Shown here: piece by piece, positions 54,621 through 64,000 of the stretch | How positions within the stretch are numbered: position 1 is the first letter of the stretch | How the letters are laid out: every line of letters starts with the position of its first letter | NCBI RefSeq assembly: GCF_021391675.1 | Contig: NZ_CP090096.1 | Coordinates: 1-64,000 of the forward strand | Length of the DNA stretch: 64,000 nucleotides | Origin: Neorhizobium galegae | GTDB taxonomy: Bacteria > Pseudomonadota > Alphaproteobacteria > Rhizobiales > Rhizobiaceae | Direction: 5' to 3' | Notes under the pieces: model-generated | What the model was told of the DNA's origin: nothing | The model's input: only the letters and a program-made list of their open reading frames with translations | The model's database searches: none | Program-made: the position numbers and the translations under genes

Positions 54621-54977
54621 GATGATGAACCCTTTCAAAGCAAGATTGAGTGACCCCAGAGCCAAAGCCCTGTGGATGGTGATAGCGATTGATTTTGAAA
54701 GGGAAGTTCGTCAGGCGCGGTGCCAATCGCGCGGAAACCAAAGTTCAGCAAGCAAAAGATCGATAAACCGTAAATAGAGGTTATCCATCCGCATGTCAAC
54801 TTTTAGTTTTGGCGCCCTGTGGATTTGCATTCCAGGCACAACAACTTGCCGAAAGGACTCTCACTGGTGACCTCGACCCGCTCGGGTGAGCGCGGAACTG
54901 TCACAGCAACGGACTGGTCTGCGGTTGGCCTGTCCATACTCCTTGCCTGCTGGCGCAGGACCGCCATATAAGGCGCG
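54621..54977. promoter_or_regulatory. Intergenic region with cspA leader and divergent promoters
   Basis: This 357-base region has no gene. The cspA leader fills about 54621-54764, A+T-richer than average and possibly thermosensitive in structure. The cspA promoter is annotated separately. The remaining part, to 54977, must contain the promoter of the J-domain gene; no clear boxes are seen. Confidence 0.55.
54771..54799 (-). promoter_or_regulatory. Sigma-70-type promoter of cspA
   Basis: On the minus strand TTGACA (54794-54799) and TATTTA (54771-54776) are separated by exactly 17 bases. The -35 is a perfect consensus. Transcription would start near 54764. Confidence 0.75.
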
Positions 54978-55586
54978 ATGACGTCTGATTCAAAGATATT
55001 TGTCGGCCTACGGTCGATCCGCAAAAAACCGGCTCCGCACCACGAACCAAACCATCCGAAATGCCAGTGGGACGGATGCGAAAAAGGTGGCACTCATCGC
55101 GCTCCTGTCGGGCGGGATGCCGAAGGGCTTTATCTGCTGTTCTGTCCTGAGCACGTAAAGGAATACACCAAAGGTTATAACTTTGCGCCAAATCTCTCCG
55201 ACCCTTTGATCGCGCGCTATCAGAGGGAAGCGGCAAGCGGCAGCCGCCCGACCTGGGGCACCGGTATCAAAAAAGCCTCGGAGATGCCGCTCCCCTCCAT
55301 GGCCCGCTCCGGTTCCGCAAAGGCGACGAACGCACGCAAAAGCGCTGCACAACGCCAGGCCGCAAACGCGGATCTTCAGCGACGCAAGCTCAAGGTACTG
55401 GAAGCCAAGGCTTTCGAGACGCTCGGCCTTTCGCCGGATGCAACGCCGGAGGAGATCAGAAGCCGCTACAAGCAAAGGCTCAAGATGCATCATCCGGATG
55501 CGAACCACGGAGAGCGCAACTCGGAGGATCAGCTTCAGGCGTCGATCGACGCCCATAAGATCCTCAAGCTCAACGGCTTTTGCTAA
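54978..55586 (+). CDS. J-domain protein with N-terminal zinc-finger-like segment
   Basis: This 202-residue cochaperone-like protein has its J domain at the C terminus (about 140-200). AFETLGLSPDATPEEIRSRY is helix I-II and the HPD tripeptide is in KMHHPDANHG, which stimulates DnaK ATPase. The N-terminal 65 residues contain C-x4-C (KCQWDGCEKG) and C-x2-H (LFCPEHVKEY), a possible zinc site. The linker is low in hydrophobicity. J-domain proteins with a C-terminal J domain are known from alphaproteobacteria. It lies upstream of groESL in the same direction but is separated by a CIRCE element. Confidence 0.85.
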   Translation: MTSDSKIFVGLRSIRKKPAPHHEPNHPKCQWDGCEKGGTHRAPVGRDAEGLYLLFCPEHVKEYTKGYNFAPNLSDPLIARYQREAASGSRPTWGTGIKKASEMPLPSMARSGSAKATNARKSAAQRQAANADLQRRKLKVLEAKAFETLGLSPDATPEEIRSRYKQRLKMHHPDANHGERNSEDQLQASIDAHKILKLNGFC

Positions 55587-55693
55587 ACATACGGCAGTGA
55601 CCCGCTGGCGGTCTCGATGTCGGCCGCCCGTCCTCTGGCAAAGAGAGACGGCGTCGCCGCCGATGCCGGATCACCACCAAGGCACGAATGGCG

Positions 55694-55720
55694 CTAGCAC
55701 TCCCGGCATAAGACTGCTAA
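55694..55720. promoter_or_regulatory. CIRCE operator of groESL
   Basis: CTAGCACTC-N9-GACTGCTAA matches the CIRCE consensus TTAGCACTC-N9-GAGTGCTAA with one mismatch in each arm and the correct nine-base spacer. It is 54 bases upstream of groES. HrcA repressor would bind here; hrcA itself is not in the window. Confidence 0.88.
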
Positions 55721-55774
55721 GGATATCCGATCGGGAACCCGCCATTGGGCTGCGCTCTCGCTAAGGAACCCAAA

Positions 55775-56071
55775 ATGAACAATACCAATTTTCGGCCGTT
55801 GCACGACCGCGTCGTCGTGCGTCGTATCGAGGCTGAAGCAAAGACCAAGGGCGGCATCATCATTCCGGACACCGCCAAGGAAAAGCCGCAGGAAGGCGAG
55901 ATCGTCGCCGTCGGCACCGGCGCCCGCGACGAGAGCGGCAAGATCGTTCCCCTCGATGTCAAGGCCGGCGACCGCATCCTGTTCGGCAAGTGGTCCGGCA
56001 CCGAGATCAAGTTCAACGGCGAAGACCTGTTGATCATGAAGGAAGCAGACGTCATGGGCGTCATCGCCTGA
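55775..56071 (+). CDS. groES: Co-chaperonin GroES
   Basis: The 98-residue GroES forms the heptameric lid of the GroEL chamber. Characteristic motifs are [16 protein letters not shown], the mobile loop [16 protein letters not shown] and [19 protein letters not shown] 55775 follows AAGGAAC. It lies 65 bases before groEL and is regulated by the CIRCE element upstream. Confidence 0.98.
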   Translation: MNNTNFRPLHDRVVVRRIEAEAKTKGGIIIPDTAKEKPQEGEIVAVGTGARDESGKIVPLDVKAGDRILFGKWSGTEIKFNGEDLLIMKEADVMGVIA

Positions 56072-56100
56072 TTTTCGGCCGCTTCCTTATTTCCTTTTGA

Positions 56101-57771
<1,671 letters not shown>

Positions 57772-57773
57772 AC

Positions 57774-57841
57774 GAGTTCCCGTCGGGAACTCGATCACGT
57801 CTTCTGCAATGAAGGGCCCCGATCGATCGGGGCCCTTCATT
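57774..57841 (+). terminator. Two hairpins terminating groESL
   Basis: Immediately after the groEL stop lies GAGTTCCCG / CGGGAACTC (57774-57792). A perfect 34-base palindrome follows at 57808-57841 with the core GGGCCCCGATC / GATCGGGGCCC. No T run follows, but the stems are very strong. Confidence 0.7.
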
Positions 57842-57945
57842 CGTATATGCAGAAAATATCGATGGGCCGTCCTGGTGGCGGCGGACGCGGCCTGGGCCGC
57901 AGTTGTTCGCCAACCGCTCAGGCGGCGGTGTAAGATGAGGGTCAT

Positions 57946-58209
57946 ATGGTTGTATTGAACAGGCCGCGCAGTTCCGAACCCTATCCGGACAGGGATATCG
58001 GTTGCCAGGAAGCCCTGGAGCAAGTCTTTCTTCAGCTTGCAAAGGGACTGACGCCGGACGATATCGTGGCGACGGCTGGCGGCAATCTGCCGCCCGTGTT
58101 GGCCGGCCTTGCAAAACGCGCCGAAAACGTCGGCTGGAGCCTGGAAGAAGCGGAAACCGCCATCAGCGAACTGGCTCAGAACCTGCTGGATGACATGTCG
58201 CAGATGTAG
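57946..58209 (+). CDS. Small uncharacterised protein, 87 residues
   Basis: Soluble, acidic and helical (IGCQEALEQVFLQLAKGLTPD; ISELAQNLLDDMSQM). Start ATG 57946 is preceded by AAGATGAGGG; the protein is plausible by length and codon use. No known domain. It lies 174 bases after groEL, separated by the terminator hairpins, so has its own promoter in the gap. Confidence 0.6.
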   Translation: MVVLNRPRSSEPYPDRDIGCQEALEQVFLQLAKGLTPDDIVATAGGNLPPVLAGLAKRAENVGWSLEEAETAISELAQNLLDDMSQM

Positions 58210-58331
58210 GTTTTTGGCGATTTAGGACCGACCCGTGTACCTACGCCTCGGGGATCGGCCGGTGGACCACCTGAGACGCGGTGGATAGTCTGCATCCGAT
58301 CGCCGGGACGGGACAGAAATGTCGGCGAACT

Positions 58332-58634
58332 CTACGCGGAATTCAATGCGAAAGCGTCACGCGCCATCAAGCAGGCATCGTCTCCCGGAAGGCACTCGCG
58401 ACAAACGTCAGGCCTGATATCGTAGACCATGCAGGATGTGCCGACGCCGACCTGCCCTGACAATGCAGAACAACGGGATCCTTCACAACGCATTCCTCCT
58501 TCGTCCGCAGCGACGAAACGTGCCGGCAACAGATCGAGGGCGGCTTCGCTTTCCATGGAGAATCGTGGCCAATCGGCGGAAAACGAACAGCACGCACCGC
58601 ATGACTGGCAATCAAAATCGTTCGATAAGGTCAT
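58332..58634 (-). CDS. YkgJ-type cysteine cluster protein
   Basis: This 100-residue protein has the Fe-S or zinc cysteine pattern of YkgJ proteins: CQSCGACC near residues 9-16, CEGSRC near 49-54, and CMVYDIRPDVCREC near 68-81, plus a fourth C in DDACL. The motif RPDVCREC is a family signature. Function unknown; members are often near stress or metal genes. It stands alone between the small protein and the corA-type gene. Confidence 0.85.
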   Translation of the reverse strand: MTLSNDFDCQSCGACCSFSADWPRFSMESEAALDLLPARFVAADEGGMRCEGSRCSALSGQVGVGTSCMVYDIRPDVCRECLPGDDACLMARDAFALNSA

Positions 58635-58822
58635 AGCCGTCTCATATCACGGCGCCGACCGAAACTCCACAAAGGTGCGTCACAGGTGATGATGCTTGAC
58701 CACGATCCGGCAAACCTGGCGGTCGGTGTCGCATAGTCACAAAAGGGTCGTGAGATTGCGGGTATCACATCGCAAGGCATGCCCGAAGGGCGCCGCATGA
58801 TCATGGTAATCCAGGAGGCTGC

Positions 58823-59788
58823 ATGAGCGTCGCCGCATCTTTTCTCTATCGCGACGGCCGGCGAGTTGAAGCCGTGCCGTTCGACGAGGCGGCGATCCCC
58901 GCAATGGACAACGAATTCGTGTGGATCGGCCTGCACAAGCCCACCCGCGACGACCTTTTGATGCTGCAAAGCCGTTTTGGCCTGCACGAACTCTCGATCG
59001 CCGACGCGCTCAGTCCGCTGCAGATGCCGAAGCTCAGCGTCTATGACGATCAGTTGTTCGTCATCGCGAAGACGGCGCAGCTGGAAGCCGACCACATCAC
59101 CTATGGGGAAACAGCGATTTTCGTCGGCAAGCGCTATATCATAACGGTCCGCAATGGCTCGGAGCGCGGACATCAAGAGCTGCGCGGCAGGCTGGAAACA
59201 TCGCCGCTGACGCTGTGCCATGGTACCGACTACATCCTGCACGCCATTCTCGATTTCATTATCGACGGCTATCTTCCCATTGTCCGCACGATCGAGGATT
59301 CCGTGCTCGACATGGAAAGAAAGATGCTCGATGCATTTCTGGACCGCAACCAGATCAAGCGCATTTTCAAGCTGCGGCGGGAAATCATCCTGTTTCAGCG
59401 GGTGCTGGACGCGATGCTCGACCTTTGCGGAAAACTCTATCACCTCGATTTGCCGTCGCTTGACAGGGAAGCCAAACCTTATTTCCGGGATGCACTTCAG
59501 CACATGCACCGCGTGGAGACGATGGTCGCAAGCTTACGCGACGTGATCACGTCCGTTTTCGAGGCGAGCAATCTGCTGGAACAGCAAAGACAAGGCACAA
59601 TCACGCGGCAACTGGCGGCCTGGGCCGCCATTCTCGCGGTTCCGACGGCGATCGCCGGCATATACGGCATGAATTTCGACAATATGCCGGAGCTGAAAAC
59701 CAGCTACGGCTATTTTGTCGTTTTGGCAGTCATCGCCGTCATGTGCATCGCGCTTTTCATACGGTTCAAGCGCGCTCGCTGGATCTGA
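58823..59788 (+). CDS. corA: CorA-family magnesium/cobalt transporter
   Basis: This 321-residue pentameric cation channel subunit has a cytoplasmic N-terminal domain (about 1-250) and two C-terminal membrane helices (LAAWAAILAVPTAIAGIYGM; YFVVLAVIAVMCIALFI) around the signature YGMN in IYGMNFDNMPE. GMN is the selectivity motif for Mg2+/Co2+ in this family. ATG 58823 follows CAGGAGG. Its last 255 bases are antisense to the long frame of the DUF808 gene. Confidence 0.92.
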   Translation: MSVAASFLYRDGRRVEAVPFDEAAIPAMDNEFVWIGLHKPTRDDLLMLQSRFGLHELSIADALSPLQMPKLSVYDDQLFVIAKTAQLEADHITYGETAIFVGKRYIITVRNGSERGHQELRGRLETSPLTLCHGTDYILHAILDFIIDGYLPIVRTIEDSVLDMERKMLDAFLDRNQIKRIFKLRREIILFQRVLDAMLDLCGKLYHLDLPSLDREAKPYFRDALQHMHRVETMVASLRDVITSVFEASNLLEQQRQGTITRQLAAWAAILAVPTAIAGIYGMNFDNMPELKTSYGYFVVLAVIAVMCIALFIRFKRARWI

Positions 59789-60868
59789 TGCCTTCAACGA
59801 TGCCGCGCCCGTCCGCCCATCGATCATTGCTGCCGATGCCCAGCATTCACTTTTTTCGTCCACCAATGCCTGCTTGCGCAGGCGACGCGGCAGGAGCGAT
59901 TTGAAATATCGCCACATCGGCGAGATAACGTAGCTTGCGACCGGGATCGTGATAAAGCCGAGGACGATACCGACGATGCCCGCTCCTGCCGCTTCGACGA
60001 TCCAGCGCAGCACGGAAGGCAGAACGGGGATCGCATGCGCGGTCACCTCCCCGGCATCATGGATCAGATGCGCAAGACCACCGAGACCATAAGCCTCGAG
60101 CCCGTGAACGATGATGCCGCCGCCGACCCAGATCATCGCGGCCGTTCCCACGATACCCAGCATTTTCAGGAAATAAGGCATACCGGTGACAAGCCCTCGT
60201 CCGATGCCGCGCACGAACGACCCCATCGGCGGCGCCGTCTGCGCACGCGCCATCATCAGACCCAGATCGTCGGCCTTCACGATCAACCCCACGCCACCAT
60301 AAACCATGGCCGTTATGCTCAATCCCACGACCGCAAGGATAAAGGCCTGCGTGATGACGCTGCCCGACGGCACCGCGGCGAGCGTAATGGCCATGATTTC
60401 GGCCGAGAGGATGAAATCCGTCTTGATCGCGCCGGCAACCTTCTCGTCTTCGAGCGACCGGGCGCCGAGGCTTGCTGTTTCAAGGGCTGTTTCGTGGGTG
60501 TGAGCAGCATGCGGCAGCAGCATTTCGTAGACTTTCTCCACACCCTCGTAACAGAGGTAGAGTCCACCGATCATCAGCAGCGGCGTGATGGCCTGGGGCG
60601 CGGCAAGGCTTAAGACGAGCGCGGCGGGAAGCAGGATCAGAAGCTTGTTCTTTAGCGAACCAAGCGCGATCTTGCCAATGATCGGCAATTCGCGTTCGGC
60701 CGAAAATCCGGTGACGTAGCGGGGCGTGACCGCCGCATCGTCGATGACGACGCCTGCCGCTTTCGCGCCGGCCTTGGCCGCCTGTCCGGCGATATCGTCG
60801 AGCGAGGCGGCAGCCACTTTCGCCAAGGCCGCGACATCGTCAAGAAGGGCGATCAAGCCAACGCTCAT
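59534..60868 (-). CDS. DUF808 family inner-membrane protein with C-terminal read-through
   Basis: The protein starts MSVGLIALLDDVAALAKVA, a typical start for DUF808 (YedI) proteins, which have about 300-330 residues and six or so membrane helices (ILLPAALVLSLAAPQAI; SVITQAFILAVVGLSITAMV; GIVGTAAMIWVGGGIIVHGL). Function unknown. This frame is 444 residues: the last 115 or so (after LPRRLRKQALVDEKSE) are rich in Arg, Asp and Glu, do not look like protein and, from about residue 360, are antisense to corA. The natural stop may have been lost by mutation, or the true end is near residue 345. Confidence 0.78.
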   Translation of the reverse strand: MSVGLIALLDDVAALAKVAAASLDDIAGQAAKAGAKAAGVVIDDAAVTPRYVTGFSAERELPIIGKIALGSLKNKLLILLPAALVLSLAAPQAITPLLMIGGLYLCYEGVEKVYEMLLPHAAHTHETALETASLGARSLEDEKVAGAIKTDFILSAEIMAITLAAVPSGSVITQAFILAVVGLSITAMVYGGVGLIVKADDLGLMMARAQTAPPMGSFVRGIGRGLVTGMPYFLKMLGIVGTAAMIWVGGGIIVHGLEAYGLGGLAHLIHDAGEVTAHAIPVLPSVLRWIVEAAGAGIVGIVLGFITIPVASYVISPMWRYFKSLLPRRLRKQALVDEKSECWASAAMIDGRTGAASLKASDPASALEPYEKRDAHDGDDCQNDKIAVAGFQLRHIVEIHAVYAGDRRRNRENGGPGRQLPRDCALSLLFQQIARLENGRDHVA

Positions 60869-60988
60869 TCGAGCCTCCGTCGGTTAAGAGATTGCGCAGC
60901 GGCAACGGGTAGCCGTCATCCCTTAACGCGAGGACGTGGCATCTTCTATCGCGAAGATGCCACGTGCAGATCTTGACGGCAATGTCCG

Positions 60989-62722
60989 TTACTCGGCGGG
61001 CATCGGGCTGAACCCGCCCTCGTTGCTGACCGGACGAGCCTGTTCGTCGCGCTGGCGCGGCACGCGCGACAGGATGCTCTGCCGGTTCACAGACTTGCGC
61101 TCCGCATCGATCCGGTGGATCAGGATCTGCGCCCGTTCGATCGAACCGAGCAGCGCAAGGATGGTGCCGCGTTCCGCAGCGCCGGCATTGGGTCCGAGCG
61201 CCAGCGTGCGGGCACGCAGTTCCTCGACTTCGGGGAGGCTGACATGGCCGGCCGGCATGTCAGGACGGCTGACGCCGTGATCGGGCATGATTTCCTGCAG
61301 GGCAGTGCCCAGCTTGTTCAACGCGACATCGACGATCGCCTGGGCCTGGCTGCTGAACTTTTCACGCCTTACCCGCCGGGCGACCTGATGCATCGATTCC
61401 GTCAGGGCCGCGGTAAAATCCGCCTCCTCGATCAGGCTCGCCACCAGATCGAGCTGCTCGTAGGGCAAGTCTTCCTTCATGAGCGATGCGGTATAGTCGC
61501 GAATATCGCGGCTGAGGATATCGGTGGCGAGATAGTGTTCGCCCGGATCGGAGGGTGCCGACTTGGCGGAACGGGCAATGTCCAGGAACATGGCGCCGGC
61601 CTGAAGATGCCGGGCGGTTTCCTTCTGCACTGCCGGAACCGCAAGGGCAAAGTTGCCGGCAAGCTTGCGGTCGAGGAATTTCGGCGTCGAATAGTCCTCC
61701 GCATCCTCGGCATCCGTGCGCCCGATCCGCGACAGGACCCGGTCGAACACGCCGACGAAGGGAAACAGCAGCGCCGTGTTGAAGACGTTGAAGAACGTGG
61801 AATAGAGACCGACGGCCACGGGAACCAGCGGAAACGTTTCCTTGCCCTCGATCACGACGGCGACACCCGGATCGCCGCCGAACCATTGCATCGCCCATGC
61901 CAGCACGTCGATCGAGACGAAGAACAACGGTACGGTGATGCAGACGCCGATGATGTTGAAGGACATATGCGCGTAGGCGGCGCGTTTGGCATTCTTCGAA
62001 AGATTGAGGGAGGCGATCCACGAGGTGATCGTGGTCCCCAGATCGGCACCCAGCGAGAAGGCAACCGCCGTCGTCCAATCGAGGACGCCGGCCGCGCCGA
62101 GACCCATGACGATGCCGATCGTCGCGGACGAGGAATGGATCATGGCGGTGACGCCGGCGGCGATCAGCACGCATTTGATCAGGTTATAATAGGAGTCCGC
62201 CGTCAACGTCGACAGAACGGCCATGACCTCCGGTATGTTGCGCAGAGGCCGAAGGCCTCCCGTCATCAGATTGAGGCCATAAAAGATCAGCGCGAAACCC
62301 ATGCAGGCCAGTGCGACGTTGCGCACCTTCTCGCTCTTGGCAAAACAATAGACCAGCGAGAACGTGCCGGCGAAGATCAGACCGAGGGGACCAAGCGGCA
62401 GGGCGATCAGGCCGTTTCCAAGGGTCGTGCCGATGTTGGCACCCATGATGACGCTGATGGCCGGCCGCAGGCCGACGACGCCCGCATTCACGAGTCCGAC
62501 GACCATGACGGTCATGGCCGTGGAGGATTGGATGACGCCGGTGATGACCGTACCTGCGATTACGCCCTTGATCGGCGTACCCGCAGCCTTGGCGAGGAAC
62601 GCCCGCATCTTGTTGACGGAGAGTGCCTGGATGCCGTTCGACATGAACTCGAGACCAAGCATGAAAATACCGAGGCCGCCGATGACGGGAACCAGGATAT
62701 CCTTAAAGATATCAATATTCAT
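60989..62722 (-). CDS. Na/Pi cotransporter family protein with PhoU-like C-terminal domain
   Basis: This 577-residue inner-membrane protein has the NptA-type tandem QSSTA motifs of the phosphate symporters: VIQSSTAMTVMVVGL and IHSSSATIGIVMGLG, with ISVIMGANIGTTLG and FSLGADLGTTITSW adjacent. The C-terminal 200 residues (YEQLDLVASLIEEADFTAAL onwards) resemble PhoU. ATG 62722 (MNIDIFKDILVP) is placed by the family start and a TTAGG upstream. The pstS-like gene lies 100 bases upstream in the same direction. Confidence 0.9.
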   Translation of the reverse strand: MNIDIFKDILVPVIGGLGIFMLGLEFMSNGIQALSVNKMRAFLAKAAGTPIKGVIAGTVITGVIQSSTAMTVMVVGLVNAGVVGLRPAISVIMGANIGTTLGNGLIALPLGPLGLIFAGTFSLVYCFAKSEKVRNVALACMGFALIFYGLNLMTGGLRPLRNIPEVMAVLSTLTADSYYNLIKCVLIAAGVTAMIHSSSATIGIVMGLGAAGVLDWTTAVAFSLGADLGTTITSWIASLNLSKNAKRAAYAHMSFNIIGVCITVPLFFVSIDVLAWAMQWFGGDPGVAVVIEGKETFPLVPVAVGLYSTFFNVFNTALLFPFVGVFDRVLSRIGRTDAEDAEDYSTPKFLDRKLAGNFALAVPAVQKETARHLQAGAMFLDIARSAKSAPSDPGEHYLATDILSRDIRDYTASLMKEDLPYEQLDLVASLIEEADFTAALTESMHQVARRVRREKFSSQAQAIVDVALNKLGTALQEIMPDHGVSRPDMPAGHVSLPEVEELRARTLALGPNAGAAERGTILALLGSIERAQILIHRIDAERKSVNRQSILSRVPRQRDEQARPVSNEGGFSPMPAE

Positions 62723-62822
62723 AACGCCTAACCCCTTTTGACGCCGTGGCGGCACGATGCGATGAGGCCTTTCGCAACCGACCGGAGCCGGGAGTGAAAA
62801 ACCTGGCTACGAAAGCACCAGC

Positions 62823-63908
62823 CTACTGGCTGGCGGCAGTGTCCTTCTTCAGCCAATACTTGACGATCTGGCTGACCATTTGCGGCGTCACGGGCACGTA
62901 GCCCAGCGCCTCGGCGTCCTTGCCACCGCTTTCGAATGCGAGGCGGAAAAAGTCTTGAACCCGCCCGAACCTGTTCGGTCCTATTTTCCTGGAAACGACT
63001 GCGAACGTTGCTCCGGCGATCGGATAGGCGCCCTCCGCCGGCTGGTCGGTCAACGACACGGCGAAATCTTTCGCTTCATCCCAGGAGGCCGCGCTTGCGG
63101 CGGCCCGCACACCTTCCGGCCCCGGCTTCACGAACTTGCCCGCCTTGTTGCCGATGGCCGCGTAGGGGAGAGTTGCCCGTTTCACCTGGCCGAAATCGGC
63201 ATAAGCGATGGCGCCCTTGGTCGCCTGCACGGCGCGTATGAGATCCTGGGTGCCCTCCACCGAGGCTCCGACGGGCCACTTGATCAGGGTACCCGCACCA
63301 TGGGTGGCCTTCCATTCCGGGCTGACGGACGACAGATACTCCGTGAAGATAAAGGTGGTACCCGAGCCGTCCTTGCGCGTGACGGCGCTAATCGCCAAGT
63401 CGGGGAGCGCGATATTGGGGTTTACGGCCTTGATCGCAGGATCGGCCCAGGACTTGATCTTTCCCAAATAGATGTCGGCAAGAACAGGTCCGGTAAGGTT
63501 GATCCCGCTTTTCTCGATCCCGTCGAGGTTGACGGCGACAGCCACGCTGCCGAGCACGATCGGAAACTGCTGACGACCATGCTTCGCCAATTCCTCATGT
63601 GAAACAGGCACATCTGATGCAGCAAAGTCGAGTTCGGGCTGGTCGAGGCGCATCAATCCAGCCAGGGAGCCCACCAGTTCATAGTCGACGGTCCAGTCCG
63701 GCGAACTGAAATCGCCGTCGTCCATGCGGGCCTTCTCGTAGTTCTCGGCCCATCTGGCGATGATTGGCGCAGCAAAGGTCGATCCAGCCCCGCGGATCGG
63801 ATCGGCCATGACCACTGTTGGGCAAAGCACCAGAGCGATGGCGATGAGACCGCGAAGATGGGCGGTGGCCGCGCTCAGTCCGCTCATCTGTCGAAAGAAA
63901 CGTTCCAT
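62823..63908 (-). CDS. pstS: Phosphate ABC transporter substrate-binding protein PstS
   Basis: This 361-residue periplasmic phosphate receptor has a signal peptide (GLIAIALVLCPTVVMA, cleaved before DPIRGAG). The phosphate-binding loops are GAGSTFAAPI, DFAASDVPVS and the RKDGSGTTFIFTEYL that carries the Ser-Gly-Thr anion contacts. ATG 63908 fits this signal; upstream sequence to 64000 has no clear Pho box. pstC, pstA and pstB are not in the window; the only transport partner nearby is the Na/Pi protein downstream. Confidence 0.92.
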   Translation of the reverse strand: MERFFRQMSGLSAATAHLRGLIAIALVLCPTVVMADPIRGAGSTFAAPIIARWAENYEKARMDDGDFSSPDWTVDYELVGSLAGLMRLDQPELDFAASDVPVSHEELAKHGRQQFPIVLGSVAVAVNLDGIEKSGINLTGPVLADIYLGKIKSWADPAIKAVNPNIALPDLAISAVTRKDGSGTTFIFTEYLSSVSPEWKATHGAGTLIKWPVGASVEGTQDLIRAVQATKGAIAYADFGQVKRATLPYAAIGNKAGKFVKPGPEGVRAAASAASWDEAKDFAVSLTDQPAEGAYPIAGATFAVVSRKIGPNRFGRVQDFFRLAFESGGKDAEALGYVPVTPQMVSQIVKYWLKKDTAASQ

Positions 63909-64000
63909 CGGTTATTCCCTTCATGGCCGTTATCTGCACCCGGCTGAATGGCCCGACGGCCGGACACAGCTGTTCTGCAGCGATCTGCCCCGCCCCATGC

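Noticed and set aside
63909..64000. Pho box upstream of pstS
   Set aside because: No convincing repeat of CTGTCAT type is present in the 92 bases available; it may lie beyond the window.

Overview
The window looks like a chromosomal or megaplasmid segment from an alphaproteobacterium of the Rhizobiaceae (Rhizobium, Agrobacterium, Ensifer or Shinella type). The evidence is a high G+C coding bias, a dctA / dctBD locus with a sigma-54 promoter and DctD-type upstream sites, a groESL operon behind a CIRCE element, an HWE-family histidine kinase, and a very dense set of ABC uptake operons each tied to a local LacI, GntR or IclR regulator. I see no tRNA, rRNA, insertion sequence, phage or CRISPR. 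The genus is inference; no marker gene settles it.

Layout. 1-1.2 kb: end of an unidentified gene overlapping a Gfo/Idh/MocA oxidoreductase. 1.25-9.2 kb (minus): a 2099-residue soluble hybrid histidine kinase with eleven 92-residue HAMP-pair repeats and three receivers, followed by a second receiver-kinase-receiver protein. 9.4-20.9 kb: a catabolic island with a four-carbon acid sugar kinase, FadR-type GntR regulator, iron alcohol dehydrogenase, PdxA2-like dehydrogenase, sialidase-like hydrolase, a complete oligopeptide-type ABC importer and a DapA/NanA-family lyase. 21-29.1 kb (minus): one eight-gene operon of an IclR regulator, two uncharacterised proteins, an M19 dipeptidase-like protein and a spermidine/putrescine-type ABC importer. 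29.5-31.8 kb: a polar amino-acid-type ABC importer. 32-34.6 kb: a four-gene lipid operon (PlsC-like, CdsA-like, small membrane protein, atypical CDP-alcohol phosphatidyltransferase). 34.7-40.4 kb: amino-acid-type ABC importer, FAD amine/amino-acid oxidoreductase and divergent LacI regulator. 40.3-47.7 kb: a gene remnant, a RraA-type aldolase, an IclR regulator and a second oligopeptide-type ABC importer. 47.7-52.6 kb: dctD, dctB and divergent dctA. 52.6-58.7 kb: stress genes (HWE kinase with a small partner, cold shock protein, J-domain protein, groES, groEL) and small proteins. 58.8-64 kb: CorA-type transporter, DUF808 membrane protein, Na/Pi cotransporter and PstS.

How the genes work together. 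Most of 9-48 kb is modular scavenging: each import system sits with one or two catabolic enzymes and a regulator. The most coherent possible new pathway is the 9.4-20.9 kb island. A solute would be imported by the dipeptide/oligopeptide-type system, cleaved by the sialidase-like hydrolase and the DapA-family lyase, and a four-carbon acid sugar fragment phosphorylated and oxidised by the DUF1537 kinase and PdxA2. The same short inverted motif (TTGTCAA) lies in both control regions of the island. In four of the five ABC operons that carry a binding-protein gene, a strong hairpin separates that gene from its first permease gene, which would favour binding-protein expression. The dct locus is the classical aerobic C4-dicarboxylate uptake system, needed in rhizobia for growth on succinate and malate.
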